A DNA stretch of 64,000 nucleotides, taken from positions 7,502,001 through 7,566,000 of the forward strand of contig OU862913.1 in NCBI GenBank assembly GCA_917880885.1, read 5' to 3'. The translations under genes and the position numbers were made by a program. This DNA is from Limnephilus marmoratus (Eukaryota > Arthropoda > Insecta > Trichoptera > Limnephilidae). Each line of letters starts with the position of its first letter. Position 1 is the first letter of the stretch. The notes under the pieces were generated by a model, which saw only the letters and a list, made by a program, of their open reading frames with translations, searched no databases and was not told where the DNA came from. This document shows, piece after piece, positions 54,460 through 64,000 of the stretch.

Positions 54460-55040
54460 AGTTTTTTTATGCTTCACAAGAAAATTAAATGTTAGATGTT
54501 GATTTCGGTTTTGCAGAATTCATGTCCGTCTTGCAATGTTTCCAGTCTGGACGTTTGCTTGTTCACGATATCCTTCTTATGTAGGTATTATAAACGTTGT
54601 CATCCCCCTTTTTTGTCTTTCCAAAATAAATATGAATAAAATCCCAAAGTTTCAAATTATATTCGCGATTTAAAATATTGGTTTCATGAAGGTGTACATT
54701 TAACTTTTTTGGGGGTTATTATTAAGTTTTTAATATAAAGCGTGATATTTTGCCTTTCGAACACCGTTTAGAACATATTTCTCACTATGATAGTAAGGAA
54801 GTTACAGCGATTTATGTGAGACCTATGCGAGCTCGGACAAATATGCTCTCATATTATTAAACGTGTTAACTTTGAACACAAAAAACCAAATATACCAATT
54901 TTATCTTTTCATATAAAGTCCGCCTTCTGCCACTCATAATTTTTTAACTGCAACACATTAAAAAATGTATTCAACATCAAATACTTTGCTGTAAAAATAC
55001 ATACATTTTTGTGATGTAACAATCATGTCAATATGTTGGT
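54460..55040. other. Intron DNA of unit 3 without recognised feature
   Basis: AT-rich; similar to the start of the unit 1 A-to-B intron only near the donor. Confidence 0.5.
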
Positions 55041-55049
55041 AAATAATAC

Positions 55050-55720
55050 TTACCCATATATTTAAAGAACTCCAGACAAGACATAAACTAGACAAAAACA
55101 AATTTAAAACGGTTTATTTTGCAATAATCCAGTCTATGCTTTCTTATAATAAAGGTATCCTGCAAAAATACTTACATAGAACTACTTCAAGTTGTCCAAA
55201 AACTGATTCTTAAAGTTATGTTCAAGAAAAAATTCGGATATCCAACTCATTTACTTTACAATAATTGTAATAACATAAATGTTAAACAGCTATATTTTAC
55301 ACAAACTCTTTGTAGATTTTTAAATAATATTAATATTGCAGAAAGAACTCCACAAATTCGTACTACGAGAATAGGCTCTGGTCTGAACTTTGTGGCAATT
55401 CAAACTAATTTTGTTGTTGGTCAAAGAAATTGTTTTTATCAGGCTCTTCTCATATTCAATATTCCAGAATACATTAAATCACCTTCTAATTACTTTTAAA
55501 AATATTGTTAAATTATATATGTTGGCCGAGGATTGCCAATTGATTTTTTTCTACTTTTTCATTTCTAAATTAATAGCTAAATGATTATGAATATAATTTT
55601 TTTTCAGTTTAAGTTTTTATTCCAGCAGGACTTAGAGAATAGTGCAATCCCAGTCTGCCATATTTCATACTCAATTATAATGGAGAAAATTAAAAATCTA
55701 AAAGAAAAAGAAAGCTAAAT
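55050..55720 (+). pseudogene. LINE reverse-transcriptase C-terminal fragment
   Basis: LKVMFKKKFGYPTHLLYNN, NINVKQLYFTQTL and ERTPQIRTTRIGSG parallel the C-terminus of the RT at 33.1-33.4 kb. 5' part decayed. The 3' end is A-rich at about 55690-55717. Confidence 0.7.
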
Positions 55721-55729
55721 GAATATTTT

Positions 55730-55872
55730 TTATTATAAGCAATAATTATTAGCCTGAAACACTCATCTACATTGAAAAAATCTCCCGAGAATAGCATACA
55801 TGGCGCCGACGGGACTTGAACCCGCGTCCTTCTGATATCCGGTCAACTGCTCTTTTACTGTTTTTTACATTT
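55730..55872 (-). repeat. tRNA-derived SINE head (third family)
   Basis: The minus strand ends in a tRNA-like 3' half: GACGCGGGTTCAAGTCCCGT and CGGCGCCA, with a perfect B-box-type GGTTCAAGTCC. The body TGAAACACTCATCTACATTG also occurs at 39565. The 5' half of the tRNA is decayed. Confidence 0.7.
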
Positions 55873-55969
55873 TTCCACCTGAAAACAACCAATCCTTTGT
55901 GCTATGCATAAAAATCTTGTCTTATACATTAGTTTACCAATTTAAATATAATAATGAGTTCTCAATTCG

Positions 55970-56386
55970 ACTTTTTTTTTTATTATTTTTTTTTTTTTAT
56001 GTTTGTTACCTCAGAACTTTCTACTGAATGAACCGATATTGATAATTCTTTTTTATTTGAAAGCTAATGCTTCCTGTGTGGTCCCATTTTAATTTGGTCC
56101 AGTTATGACAATGGCATCCATGAGAAAACCATATAAGTCTTAAATTTGCATAAGTATGTGCGCGACAAATGGACCAATAACTCAATATCACGCTAACCGA
56201 TTTCGATGATTCTTTTTTTATTGGAAAGGATGTACTTCAAGGGTTGTTTTATGAGAGTTTGGTTAGGTTTTGATTATCGGATCCATGACAAAGTAACGGA
56301 ACTCTTCAATTCTTAGAAGCAAATTAACGAAACTCGGCCGAATCTCTTAATTTGACCCTAACGTCGTTATGGTCAAATTATGTCTG
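55970..56386. repeat. Possible Helitron-related non-coding repeat
   Basis: Phrases such as TTGTTACCTCAGAACTTTCT and ATGAACCGATATTGATAATTC recall insect Helitron leaders, and a second similar phrase begins near 56195. No ends could be placed. Confidence 0.35.
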
Positions 56387-56394
56387 TCTCAAAT

Positions 56395-56771
56395 GGAGGC
56401 GTCTACTAATATCTACAGGAATTCCAAAAACTGAAAAAATCGAATTAATATCTATGAGAATCAAAGTGTTGACGAATATCTACAGTACTGGCAGAGGTTG
56501 GATTTGCAATTGTCTATAGCATATTGGAATAACGTAATATTGCGTATGCAGTTTAAAAAACTTAATTTATGTAAGTATGTATGTAAAAATCCCTAATATC
56601 GGACTATTGGACACATTTAGCTGATTAGTCCAACCTATGCTCTGTAGATATCAGTTCAACCTAAGCTCTGTAGATATTAATCAACACTCTGAAGTTCGTA
56701 GATATTAGTTCAACATATGAGCTGTAGATATTCGTCAGACATACAGGCTGTAGATATTAGTATCTGGAGTC
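56395..56771. mobile_element. Solo copy of the small element found in the foldback arms
   Basis: Flanked by TCTCAAAT (56387-56394 and 56772-56779), a different 8-bp duplication from the arm copies. Same ends and same TAGATATTAGT satellite. This shows that the 6736-7123 segment is a transposon in its own right. Confidence 0.85.
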
Positions 56772-56984
56772 TCTCAAATGACAGCACGTATAAGTAGGCC
56801 TACCCATGTTCAGGCAAATTAGTTATTGTATTTCAGATTCACTAAAAATATACAAAAATTTTAACAAAACAAAAAAACTAATAAAAAAAATGCACTAAAA
56901 AGTAAAAAAATAATTTCGTATTATTCTACAACTTCATAATCAACTTACTTTTTCTATTCATCAATATGTAGGTACGATTGTTAT

Positions 56985-57175
56985 TTTTGGAATCGGTGTC
57001 AGCAAAGGTACCCGGCCCGGCGCGGCGTGTTCACTTGACAGTTCCCCTCACGCCGCGGCCCCGCTCTCGCCTCTCGCCTCGTCAAGTCGCTTGTGCGATA
57101 CAAGCACATCTCACATAGTTACAAACCTACCTTGACTGACACCGACTCCAAAAAATTTTTAAAGTTTTTTTTTTG
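56985..57175. repeat. GC-rich inverted-repeat segment
   Basis: TTTGGAATCGGTGTCAG near 56989 and CTGACACCGACTCCAAA near 57137 are inverted. Inside, CGGCGCGGCGTG and CACGCCGCGGCC can pair. A small foldback or MITE is plausible. Confidence 0.5.
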
Positions 57176-57660
57176 TTTTGTTAAAATTTTGTCTAAACCA
57201 TTTTTACATCTTTCTCCTGCCAACTTTATAGCATACCTATAATATTATATATACATATATTTATAATTTTCATCTTAATCCTTAATAAACGTATTTTTTA
57301 TTTCAAAGTACATCTCAACACTATGGTCACCCTAGAAGTCGGCATATTTTCATTATAATGTACTTACTAGCGCCCTCAGCTTAGTAATTGTAAGAAACGT
57401 GGAATAATATTGTTCTTTAAAAACCCATATAATTTTGTGTTATTATTGTTAATTTTTAGTATTGTTATTGTTATTTTTAGAGGTTATAAATTGTATTGTA
57501 AACAATGAAGCTACCATGTAAAAAAACAATAAATAAATATTAAAAATTAACAAAAATAATCCGTTTTGTTATTGTAATTTCTCGGAGATGTATGAACGTA
57601 ATTTTGAAAAGCAGATCTTCTCGGTATATCAATGTAGGTATTGTATTGTTGTTTGTACAG

Positions 57661-57813
57661 GTAGCAGTAATGTGGAGACTGTTCCCATCAAGGCAGAACC
57701 AGGTCCTCGAGAAGAAGTTAAAGGGAGAATTACTTCTACGGAAATTGACATACATCACCCGGATGTTAAAAAGGAATGCTCAGAGCGTTCTGGAAGAATT
57801 ACCCAGACGGCAG
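57661..57813 (+). CDS. Unit 3 exon B: second leader exon
   Basis: Acceptor GTACAG to 57660, donor GTAAAG after 57813. Encodes SSNVETVPIKAEPGPREEVK, then TEIDIHHPDVKKECSERS, ending ITQTA. Phase 1 in and out. IKAE and VKKE motifs are intact. The acidic, SUMO-motif-rich leader is probably a regulatory or interaction region ahead of the DNA-binding fingers. Confidence 0.82.
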
Positions 57814-57936
57814 GTAAAGGCGATTTTTTGTTTATTTAGTTAAAAATTCGCGTTTGCTATTATATTTCTTATGATTTAACTTAACCTACTTACACTTCAT
57901 ATAACTTTTATCAACTTTATCCAAAATACGTTTCAG

Positions 57937-59666
57937 ATGTATTCCTGGAGACACATTCTGGGGAAAAAAAATACTATTGTTCTCATTGCAACTATTCCTG
58001 CTCTTGTAAGTCAGCGTTAAAACAGCACTTGCGCACCCATACTGGAGAAAAACCTTTTTTATGCCCCGACTGCAACTATTCTTGTTCTCAAAAGGTACAT
58101 TTAAAAAGGCACATGTTCACCCACAGTGGAGAAAAACCTTTCTCATGTCCCGACTGCACCTATTCATGTTGTACAAAGACTAGCCTCAAAAATCATATGT
58201 TTACCCACAGTATAAACAAACCATTTTCTTGTCCAGATTGCAACTACTCATGTTCTAGGAAACGAAGTCTACAAAGACACGTTTTTACCCACGGTGGAGA
58301 AAAGCCTTTTTCGTGTCCCGATTGCAACTTTTCATGTTCTGTCAAGAATGAACTTAAACAACATATGAATACGCATAGTGAAGAAAAACCATTTTCTTGT
58401 CCCGAATGCAACTATTCATGTTATACAAAGGGACGTCTTAAAATGCACATGTATACCCACAGTGGAGAAAAACCTTTTTCGTGTCCCGATTGCAACTACT
58501 CTAGTTATACAAAGGCACATATAAAAAGGCACATGTTTATCCACGATGTAGAAAAGCCTTTCTCGTGTTCCGACTGCAACTATTCGTGTTCTACAAAGGA
58601 ACAATTAAAAATTCACGCGTTTACCCATAGTGGAGAGAAACCATTTTCGTGTCCCGACTGCAACCATTCATGTTCTACGAAGACACGGCTAAAAAATCAC
58701 TCTTTTACCCATGGTGGAGAAAAACCTTTTTCATGTCCGGACTGTAACTATTCATGTATTTCTAAGAAACTTCTAAAAATTCACATGTTTACCCATGGTG
58801 GAGAAAAACCTTATTCGTGTCCCGACTGCAAATATTCAAGTTCTACGAAGGCAAACTTAAAAATTCACGTGTTTAATCATAGTGGAGAAAAACCTTTTTC
58901 GTGTTCGGACTGCAATTATTCAAGTTCTTCAAAAGGTAACCTTAAAACACACATATTTTCCCACAGTGTAGTAGAAATGCCTTTCTCATGTTCCAGCTGC
59001 AACTATTCATGTACTTCAAAGGGAAAACTAAAAATTCACACGTTAACCCACAGTGGAGATAAACCTTTTTCATGTTCCGTCTGCAACTTTTCATGTTCTA
59101 CGAAGTGGGGTCTAAAAAATCATATGTTTTCCCATGGTGGAGAAAAACCGTTTTCTTGTTCCGACTGCAACTTTTCATGTTCTACAAAGTGGAGTCTAAA
59201 AATTCATATGTTTACCCATGGTAGAGAGAAACTATTTTCTTGTTCCGACTGCAACTATTCATTTTCTCGGAAACACCATTTAGAAAGGCACATTTTTACC
59301 CACAGTAAAGCAAAACCTTTTTCATGTACCGACTGCAACTTTTCATGTTCTACAAAAGGGAATCTTAAAAATCATATGTTTGCCCACGGTGGAGAAAAAC
59401 CTTTTGTATGTTCCGACTGCAACTTTTCATGTTCGACAAAAGGGTATTTAAAAATTCATATGTTTAGACACAGTGGAGAAAAACCTTTTTCATGTTACGA
59501 TTGCAACTATTCATGTTGCACAAAAAGCAAACTTAAAGTGCACACGTTTACCCATAGTGGAGAAAAACCTTTTTCATGTCCAGACTGCGAATACTCAAGT
59601 TGTCGAAAGGGAGATCTAAAAGATCATATGTTTATCCACAGCGGAGAATTTATGTCTCCACTGTAA
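57937..59666 (+). CDS. Unit 3 C2H2 zinc-finger array (20 fingers), open
   Basis: Acceptor ACGTTTCAG to 57936; starts DVFLETHSGEKKYYCSHC, in phase with exon B. Twenty tandem C2H2 fingers of the form F-S-C-P-D-C-N-Y-S-C-S-T-K-x-x-L-K-x-H-x-x-x-H follow, each with an extra Cys at the YSCS position, joined mostly by HSGEKPF or HGGEKPF linkers. Stop at 59664-59666 after HSGEFMSPL. A, B and this exon sum to 2034 bases, 677 residues without internal stop. Likely a nuclear DNA-binding protein; target unknown. A plausible AATAAA-like signal is near 59958. Confidence 0.9.
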
Positions 59667-59755
59667 AAAACCACTTTCACGTAAGTCCGCTTTAAAGCGT
59701 CACATGCTGACTCACAGTATTCCAAAACCTGCTCCGCATATGAAATTAAATTAAT
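59650..59755 (+). pseudogene. Frameshifted 21st finger of unit 3
   Basis: In the frame next to the one used by the array, ENLCLHCKKPLSRKSALKRH then MLTHSIPKPAP runs to a stop at about 59753. It has Cys-x2-Cys and His-x3-His. A small deletion in the linker (GGAGAATTTATG, where GAGAAACCT is expected) removed it from the protein. Confidence 0.8.
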
Positions 59756-59759
59756 TTTA

Positions 59760-60050
59760 TCGAAGGAAGCAAACACTTTGTGGTGTAACATTATATATTA
59801 AATGAAAAAACACACTTTGTAAAAAGTGGTGTGAAATTAAATTAATTTCGTCTTTGGTAAAGTTTGCGAAATATATCTTGCTCGAAACTAATAGATCCTT
59901 GGTTTAAAGATCAGACGTAACATCGGAGCATTCAATATTGTAAATATAACAACATTAATAAAAATGGTGGCAAATTTTAAAACCCTAAAATTGATTCATT
60001 GAAATAGAAAATACTCGTAACAAAAGAACATCAAATTGAAACATAATAAG
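59760..60050. other. 3' flank of unit 3
   Basis: AT-rich, with two near copies of AAACACTTTG/AAACACACTTTG words. No gene. Confidence 0.5.
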
Positions 60051-60054
60051 ATAC

Positions 60055-60375
60055 AGAAATATCGTTACGGTTGCGACTGGTGATCGAACCCAGGACCTCT
60101 GTCTCAGCGGGACAATACAATGATTATTTTATTTCATTTTTATTCTAATATTTCATATTTGGTTATTCCGAATACAATTATTCTCAATTAATTCCTTTCT
60201 ACTTTTTGACTGCCATTTTTTATGAGTGATAGGTACTAAACCATACATACCATAAATATAAGCAGAATGTCCTGGGTTCGAGGTCCAGAGGTGTCAATGT
60301 CTTTTTCTGATTTTTCCGTCTCAAGATTTTCGATTAAATTTCGCTAATATTGTCTTTAATTATTAAAAAAATAAT
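60055..60375. repeat. Two tRNA-like SINE fragments in opposite orientation
   Basis: Minus strand at 60060-60120: GGTCCTGGGTTCGATCACCA, a tRNA 3' half with a B-box-like word. Plus strand at 60268-60370: GTCCTGGGTTCGAGGTCCAG, then the body of the 44.7-kb SINE family (AGATTTTCGATTAAATTTCG). Each is truncated on its 5' side. Confidence 0.6.
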
Positions 60376-60379
60376 ATCA

Positions 60380-60900
60380 ATTAACATTTTAAAACAGCAG
60401 TACAGATCATAAGTATGATGTTGTATGTCTTTCGTGTTCATTGAATTTTAAATAGTATGATAAGAACCATTTTTTTTATTTTTTATTAAACCAATACATA
60501 TAATACCTATACAAAAAACAAATATATGTAACATTGGTGGTAACAATACCTCCCTAATTGAGAAATTCTCGTGTTTAGGGAGGGAGCATTATCAGATTGA
60601 CAGTACTATACCTACATAGAAAAAATATTAGTTGACATTTTCGTTCACAGTGGAAAATATAAGTTGGCACATCGTAATACATATCTAAAACTAGTTAGTA
60701 AGTATATTTGCACGTAGTTAATTACGTAATATGTTAAAAGAAAATAAATAAAAAGTTGTATGGGTATCAAGATTTATCCAATAATTTAAAAATTTATGTA
60801 TAGGTACAGATTTCGGGCTTGAAAAACAATTTCGTCGTGAAATGGAAAATATTTAAGCGAGTTTTATTTTTAAGGTTTTATGTGGATAACGTTAACCACT
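60380..60900. repeat. Duplicated 3' flank of the zinc-finger unit, with a LINE tail inserted
   Basis: 60385-60470 and 60700-60870 match 21380-21660 after unit 1. Between them (60475-60690) is a minus-strand LINE 3' end beginning TTTTTTTATTTTTTATTAAA, with a CTCCCTCCCTAAACACG hairpin side. Confidence 0.55.
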
Positions 60901-61378
60901 CCGACCCCTAAGCGTGTTTACACAACAATTTAACAATAGCATTCAAGTATAATAAGCTTGTTTTCAAACTTACGCGTGTGTTCCCACAGAAATCGTATTG
61001 TTCTAGTTACATCCCTAAAACAAAAATTAGAACATCCATATTAAATCAACTTTCACATTCAAAGTTGTCCATAGAAATAAATAAAAAAAATACTTATTTT
61101 TGTAAAAACATTTAACATTTTAATTTTTTATCAAATATTCTTCTATAAAATTGTAAAAACGTGAGGTGACCAAATTGTTTATTATACATTTATTTTATAC
61201 GATATAATAAGTGTTTTTTTTTATATAATCCGTTATTTCAGTGCTAACGGTTTTTACACAAAAACATCACTTGAGTCATTTTTACAATTTTTTATGTTTG
61301 CATTCTAAAAATATTTACAAATGTTTATATTTATTTGTAACTAGCTGGTCCCGGCATGCGTTGCCATGCCATTTAATG

Positions 61379-61832
61379 CGCCCCACGGTTGAATTTGGCA
61401 GCCACCTCTGGTCTGGAGCTCCAAATTACCTAAAAAAACTTGACTCTGTGCAGAAACGGGCGGTCCGTTTGATAGATTCTCCCATCTTAACAGACGGACT
61501 GCAATCTTTAGAGCACAGGCGTCAGGTGGGAATGCTGTCCTTGTTCTACCGGTATTACAATGGAAGATGCTTCGAGGAACTAGCGTCATTGATCCCCTCG
61601 GCACCAGTGCATAGTCGGGAAACACGCCAAACACGCGCCCAACATTTGTACATGGTTGACATTAGTCACATGAGAACGGGTCGTTTCTATGACTCGTAAT
61701 TGAGTTCAACGGCTCGGCTGTGGAACGATTTGCCGGCCTCTGTGTTTCCTCCCTCCTACAACATGGGTCTCTTCAAGACCCGTGTTCACCCCTTCCTTTC
61801 CTCAAAAAGACCCTCCACACAGCATCTTCAAA
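61379..61832 (+). pseudogene. LINE reverse-transcriptase C-terminus in Helitron
   Basis: RPTVEFGSHLWSGAPNYLKK, DSVQKRAVRLIDSPILTD, LEHRRQVGMLSLFYRYYNGR, then a stop at 61697-61699, then RLWNDLPASVFPPSYNMGLF and KTRVHPFLSSKRPSTQHLQR with a stop. 5'-truncated. It continues into the GGCCCTGAGG hairpin tail (61840-61880), linking this LINE to the retroposon family at 14.0, 21.0, 28.0, 29.3 and 35.3 kb. Confidence 0.85.
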
Positions 61833-61888
61833 GATGACATAGGCCCTGAGGGAAGTTATTTTCCTCAGGGCCTCCTGTGTGGAGTTAA

Positions 61889-62596
61889 CCCATTGGCCAC
61901 AGAATTAATAAGCAAAAAAATTGGCCTTCACCACTGAATTAATTTTGTACCAAAAATTGAAAAACTGCATTGGTGTACTAAATCCATTGTAACTTTTAAA
62001 CCGTATGTTCAAATAAATTAATTTCTTTAAATTTATTTACATATTCCATTAAGGTAAAGAAAAATTTTAAAATGAATTTTTAAAAAATATTAAAATATGT
62101 ATAAATAAGGAAACAAATATACCTTCTCATTTTTCGTAAGTTTTTTTCCACATTTTTACTCAAAACCAAACAAAAAAACATAATATTCATAAATCTAACA
62201 ATAATAATTTTTAGTTTTTACATACGTGTATACTAATAACTAATAAAATAATTTAGTATAATAGTCCTCAAAGCAATCGGGGACGTTCAGGGTCACTACC
62301 AAAAGCTTAGAACCACTCGCAATTTTGAAGAAATTAAATGGCGGCTGGCAGCATTCAAAACTTGGATCACAAATATCAGTGAAAAAACATAAGAAACATT
62401 TTATTGCCAATTCCACGAAATGAATGATTAATTACCTACAGAATGTTTGGCATTTAAAATTTTACTAAAAAATGTCGTTGTTGAACTCGTTTTCCGTTTT
62501 TTGGCGGACCTACTCTAGCCCGTCAGCGTGCCGGGGTTTGTGGTTAAGTACCTGAGTTGCACACCCGGCAGGCTGCCGGGGTTTGTGGCCAATGGG
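61889..62596. mobile_element. TTAA-type (piggyBac-like) non-autonomous transposon
   Basis: Inverted ends CCCATTGGCCACA and TGTGGCCAATGGG with TTAA on both sides (61885-61888 and 62597-62600). 708 bp, no transposase. It interrupts the LINE tail between GTGTGGAG and TGTAAAAAAA. CCC-starting ends with TTAA fit piggyBac best; Kolobok also uses TTAA. Confidence 0.9.
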
Positions 62597-62600
62597 TTAA

Positions 62601-62812
62601 TGTAAAAAAAAAATTAAAAAGTAATTTTTTTTATTTTTTTTTTATTTATCAAAAGTACACAATACAGAATATAGTATATTATATAAAGCATTGTACTCCC
62701 AGGAGTTAATAAACTCATTGCGGGAATGATACACATTACATGAAACATATAGCTGTATGTATTAAATGGACATATGATGGGGACATACACAACATTATTA
62801 TTTCAGATAGTC
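62601..62812. repeat. LINE A-rich tail followed by a minus-strand LINE 3' UTR
   Basis: The TGTAAAAAAAAAATTAAAAA tail of the interrupted LINE abuts TTTTTATTTATCAAAAGTAC, which reads as the end of another LINE on the minus strand. The Helitron resumes at about 62812 (AAAGAAATTGTTTCTCCC). Confidence 0.5.
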
Positions 62813-63539
62813 ATTAAAGAAATTGTTTCTCCCTGATTGTCCTTTCCCACTCGTCCCGTTCCCCTTCCGCCTCCCCTTCTTCTCCTGCGTCCTCTTCCCC
62901 TCTCGCGTTCTCACTCCGTCGCCTCCATACTCCCTCTTACCCACTCCACTCCCCCCCTTCCCCCGTCCCATCGAACCATCCTCCTGAGTTCCCCTCCCTC
63001 CTCCCAGGTCCCCCTCCCCCCTCCCGCGTTCCCCTTCCACCTTCTCCGCCTTCCCTCTTCCCTTTCCCGCTCCCTCTTACTGCCAACCCTCCTCCCGCGT
63101 TCCATATATTCAATCCCAGTACATTCAGTTTTTAAACAGCCCGCGTGCCACGTTTTACAATTTTTATTCAAATTTCCATTTTTCATGTATATTAAATTTG
63201 GTACCTAACATAGGTACCTATTCAAAATATCTAAAATTCTTGATTCGATTCAAACTATTAGGGGAGTACCTACTTTAAAGATTTTCAAAAATAGAATCCT
63301 GATTGAACAATCATTGTTTTGCAAAATGTCATTCTCAAATACGCGAACTGTCAAACGTGCGATGGTTTCTGAAATTATCCAATATTCTGCGCAATTTTCT
63401 TAATTTTTCTCTCCGTAAGAACCATCCTCGTACTTCAAGGAATATTCTAAAAAAAGAATTAGCGAAATCAGTTCTTCTGATCTCGAGATTTGCGCTTAGC
63501 GACACATTTAGCGATTCATTTTTATATATAAGATAATTG

Positions 63540-64000
63540 TTAATAAATTCAAATAATGATGACTAGAGACATCTATGTTCCGTTATTGTATTTAATAGGT
63601 TTTTAATTACTTATTAGCATTTTGATGTTTGACACTGCCGTTAGAGGTTACCTCTGCGTTTGCATCTACTTTACCGACCTAGTTTCTGATTAGCAATATA
63701 GGCTAATATCCGTTTCTATTATTATGGTTTATAAGAGTGTGTTTACCTTTAAAAACTGTCTTTTTCGTATTAATTTTGTCTTAGTAAAGGGTTTTCTTCA
63801 GCAGATTAAGCGGGGGTCGGTTGTAACCAAAGGTTTTATAAAAGTGTTGATCTAAAACAAGTTGTAGTCTAAGTTTATTGTAATTAAAACGACTCAACAT
63901 TAAAAAAGTGTTTGGAATATAAAAAAGTACATTAAATACTCGATCATGAAATAACTAATAACAAATATTATGGAGCTCATTTATTGATTTATAGAGCTTT
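63540..64000. other. Intergenic DNA without recognised feature
   Basis: AT-rich; no open frame with similarity, no repeat ends seen. Confidence 0.5.

Larger units (their letters stand above)
61341..63533 (-). mobile_element. Helitron (minus) containing nested insertions
   Basis: The 3' end is at 61341 (CTAGCTGGTCCCGGCATGCG on the plus strand) and the 5' end at 63533 (complement of TCTTATATATAAAAATGAAT). Without the insert at about 61379-62810 it is about 760 bp and matches 50783-51526, including the purine tract (here CT-rich, 62850-63100). Confidence 0.8.

Noticed and set aside
62798..63208. Overlapping long frames on both strands (Gly/Arg/Glu-rich or Pro/Leu/Ser-rich)
   Set aside because: They are translations of the purine/pyrimidine tract of a Helitron. 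The same is true at 39336-39566 and 51174-51561.
1..64000. CRISPR arrays, bacterial operons or integrated viral genomes
   Set aside because: Direct repeats here are finger codons, satellites or transposon parts. No spacer-repeat pattern was seen. The FP25K-like domain in the LINE ORF1 is a known LINE feature and does not indicate a virus.

Overview
This window is arthropod nuclear DNA, most likely insect. Evidence: AT-rich sequence, GT-AG introns in the genes, tRNA-derived SINEs, many non-LTR retrotransposon remnants, Penelope-like elements, Helitrons and hAT, mariner and TTAA-type DNA transposons. Short phrases such as GGGGTAGGCAGAG and repeated AGGTACCT-type words suggest Lepidoptera, but I cannot fix the order from sequence alone. 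I see no rRNA, CRISPR array, bacterial operon or origin.

The host genes are three tandem copies, all on the plus strand, of one C2H2 zinc-finger gene with the same three-exon plan. Exon A begins MDLPN and carries an IKxEP motif and usually a VKKEC motif. Exon B is a diverged duplicate of exon A. One long exon then encodes 12 to 20 tandem fingers. Both introns are phase 1. Unit 1 (about 5.9-20.9 kb) is dead three ways: a 7.15-kb insertion inside exon A, a stop in exon B and a frameshift in the finger array. Unit 2 (27.6-37.2 kb) has one in-frame TGA. Unit 3 (54.2-59.7 kb) is open from the exon A ATG to a stop after 20 fingers, with a 21st finger pushed out of frame.

The most unusual object is the insertion in unit 1 (6019-13171). 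It is a giant foldback element with 2.6-2.7-kb inverted arms, a 1.8-kb spacer, 13-bp termini and a 3-bp CAG target duplication. Each arm holds the same three-exon remnant of a Myb/SANT-like (zeste-type) DNA-binding gene, so two mirrored copies converge on each other. Both copies carry the same two disabling mutations. Each arm also carries the same small nested transposon with an 8-bp duplication.

The introns and intergenic DNA are mobile elements, often nested: a Helitron (13.4-15.0 kb) containing a retroposon; a LINE inside an opposite-strand LINE (29.7-34.3 kb); an hAT inside an hAT (48.2-50.3 kb) whose outer element carries decayed finger-like repeats; and a Helitron holding a LINE holding a TTAA element (61.3-63.5 kb). 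Penelope-like fragments at 21.9-23.7 and 26.4-27.4 kb each end in a foldable hammerhead ribozyme. Further hammerhead motifs lie near 42.5 kb and as a head-to-head pair at 50.5-50.6 kb. The genes do not form a pathway. The window reads as an expanding zinc-finger cluster that has been heavily colonised, and partly destroyed, by transposons.
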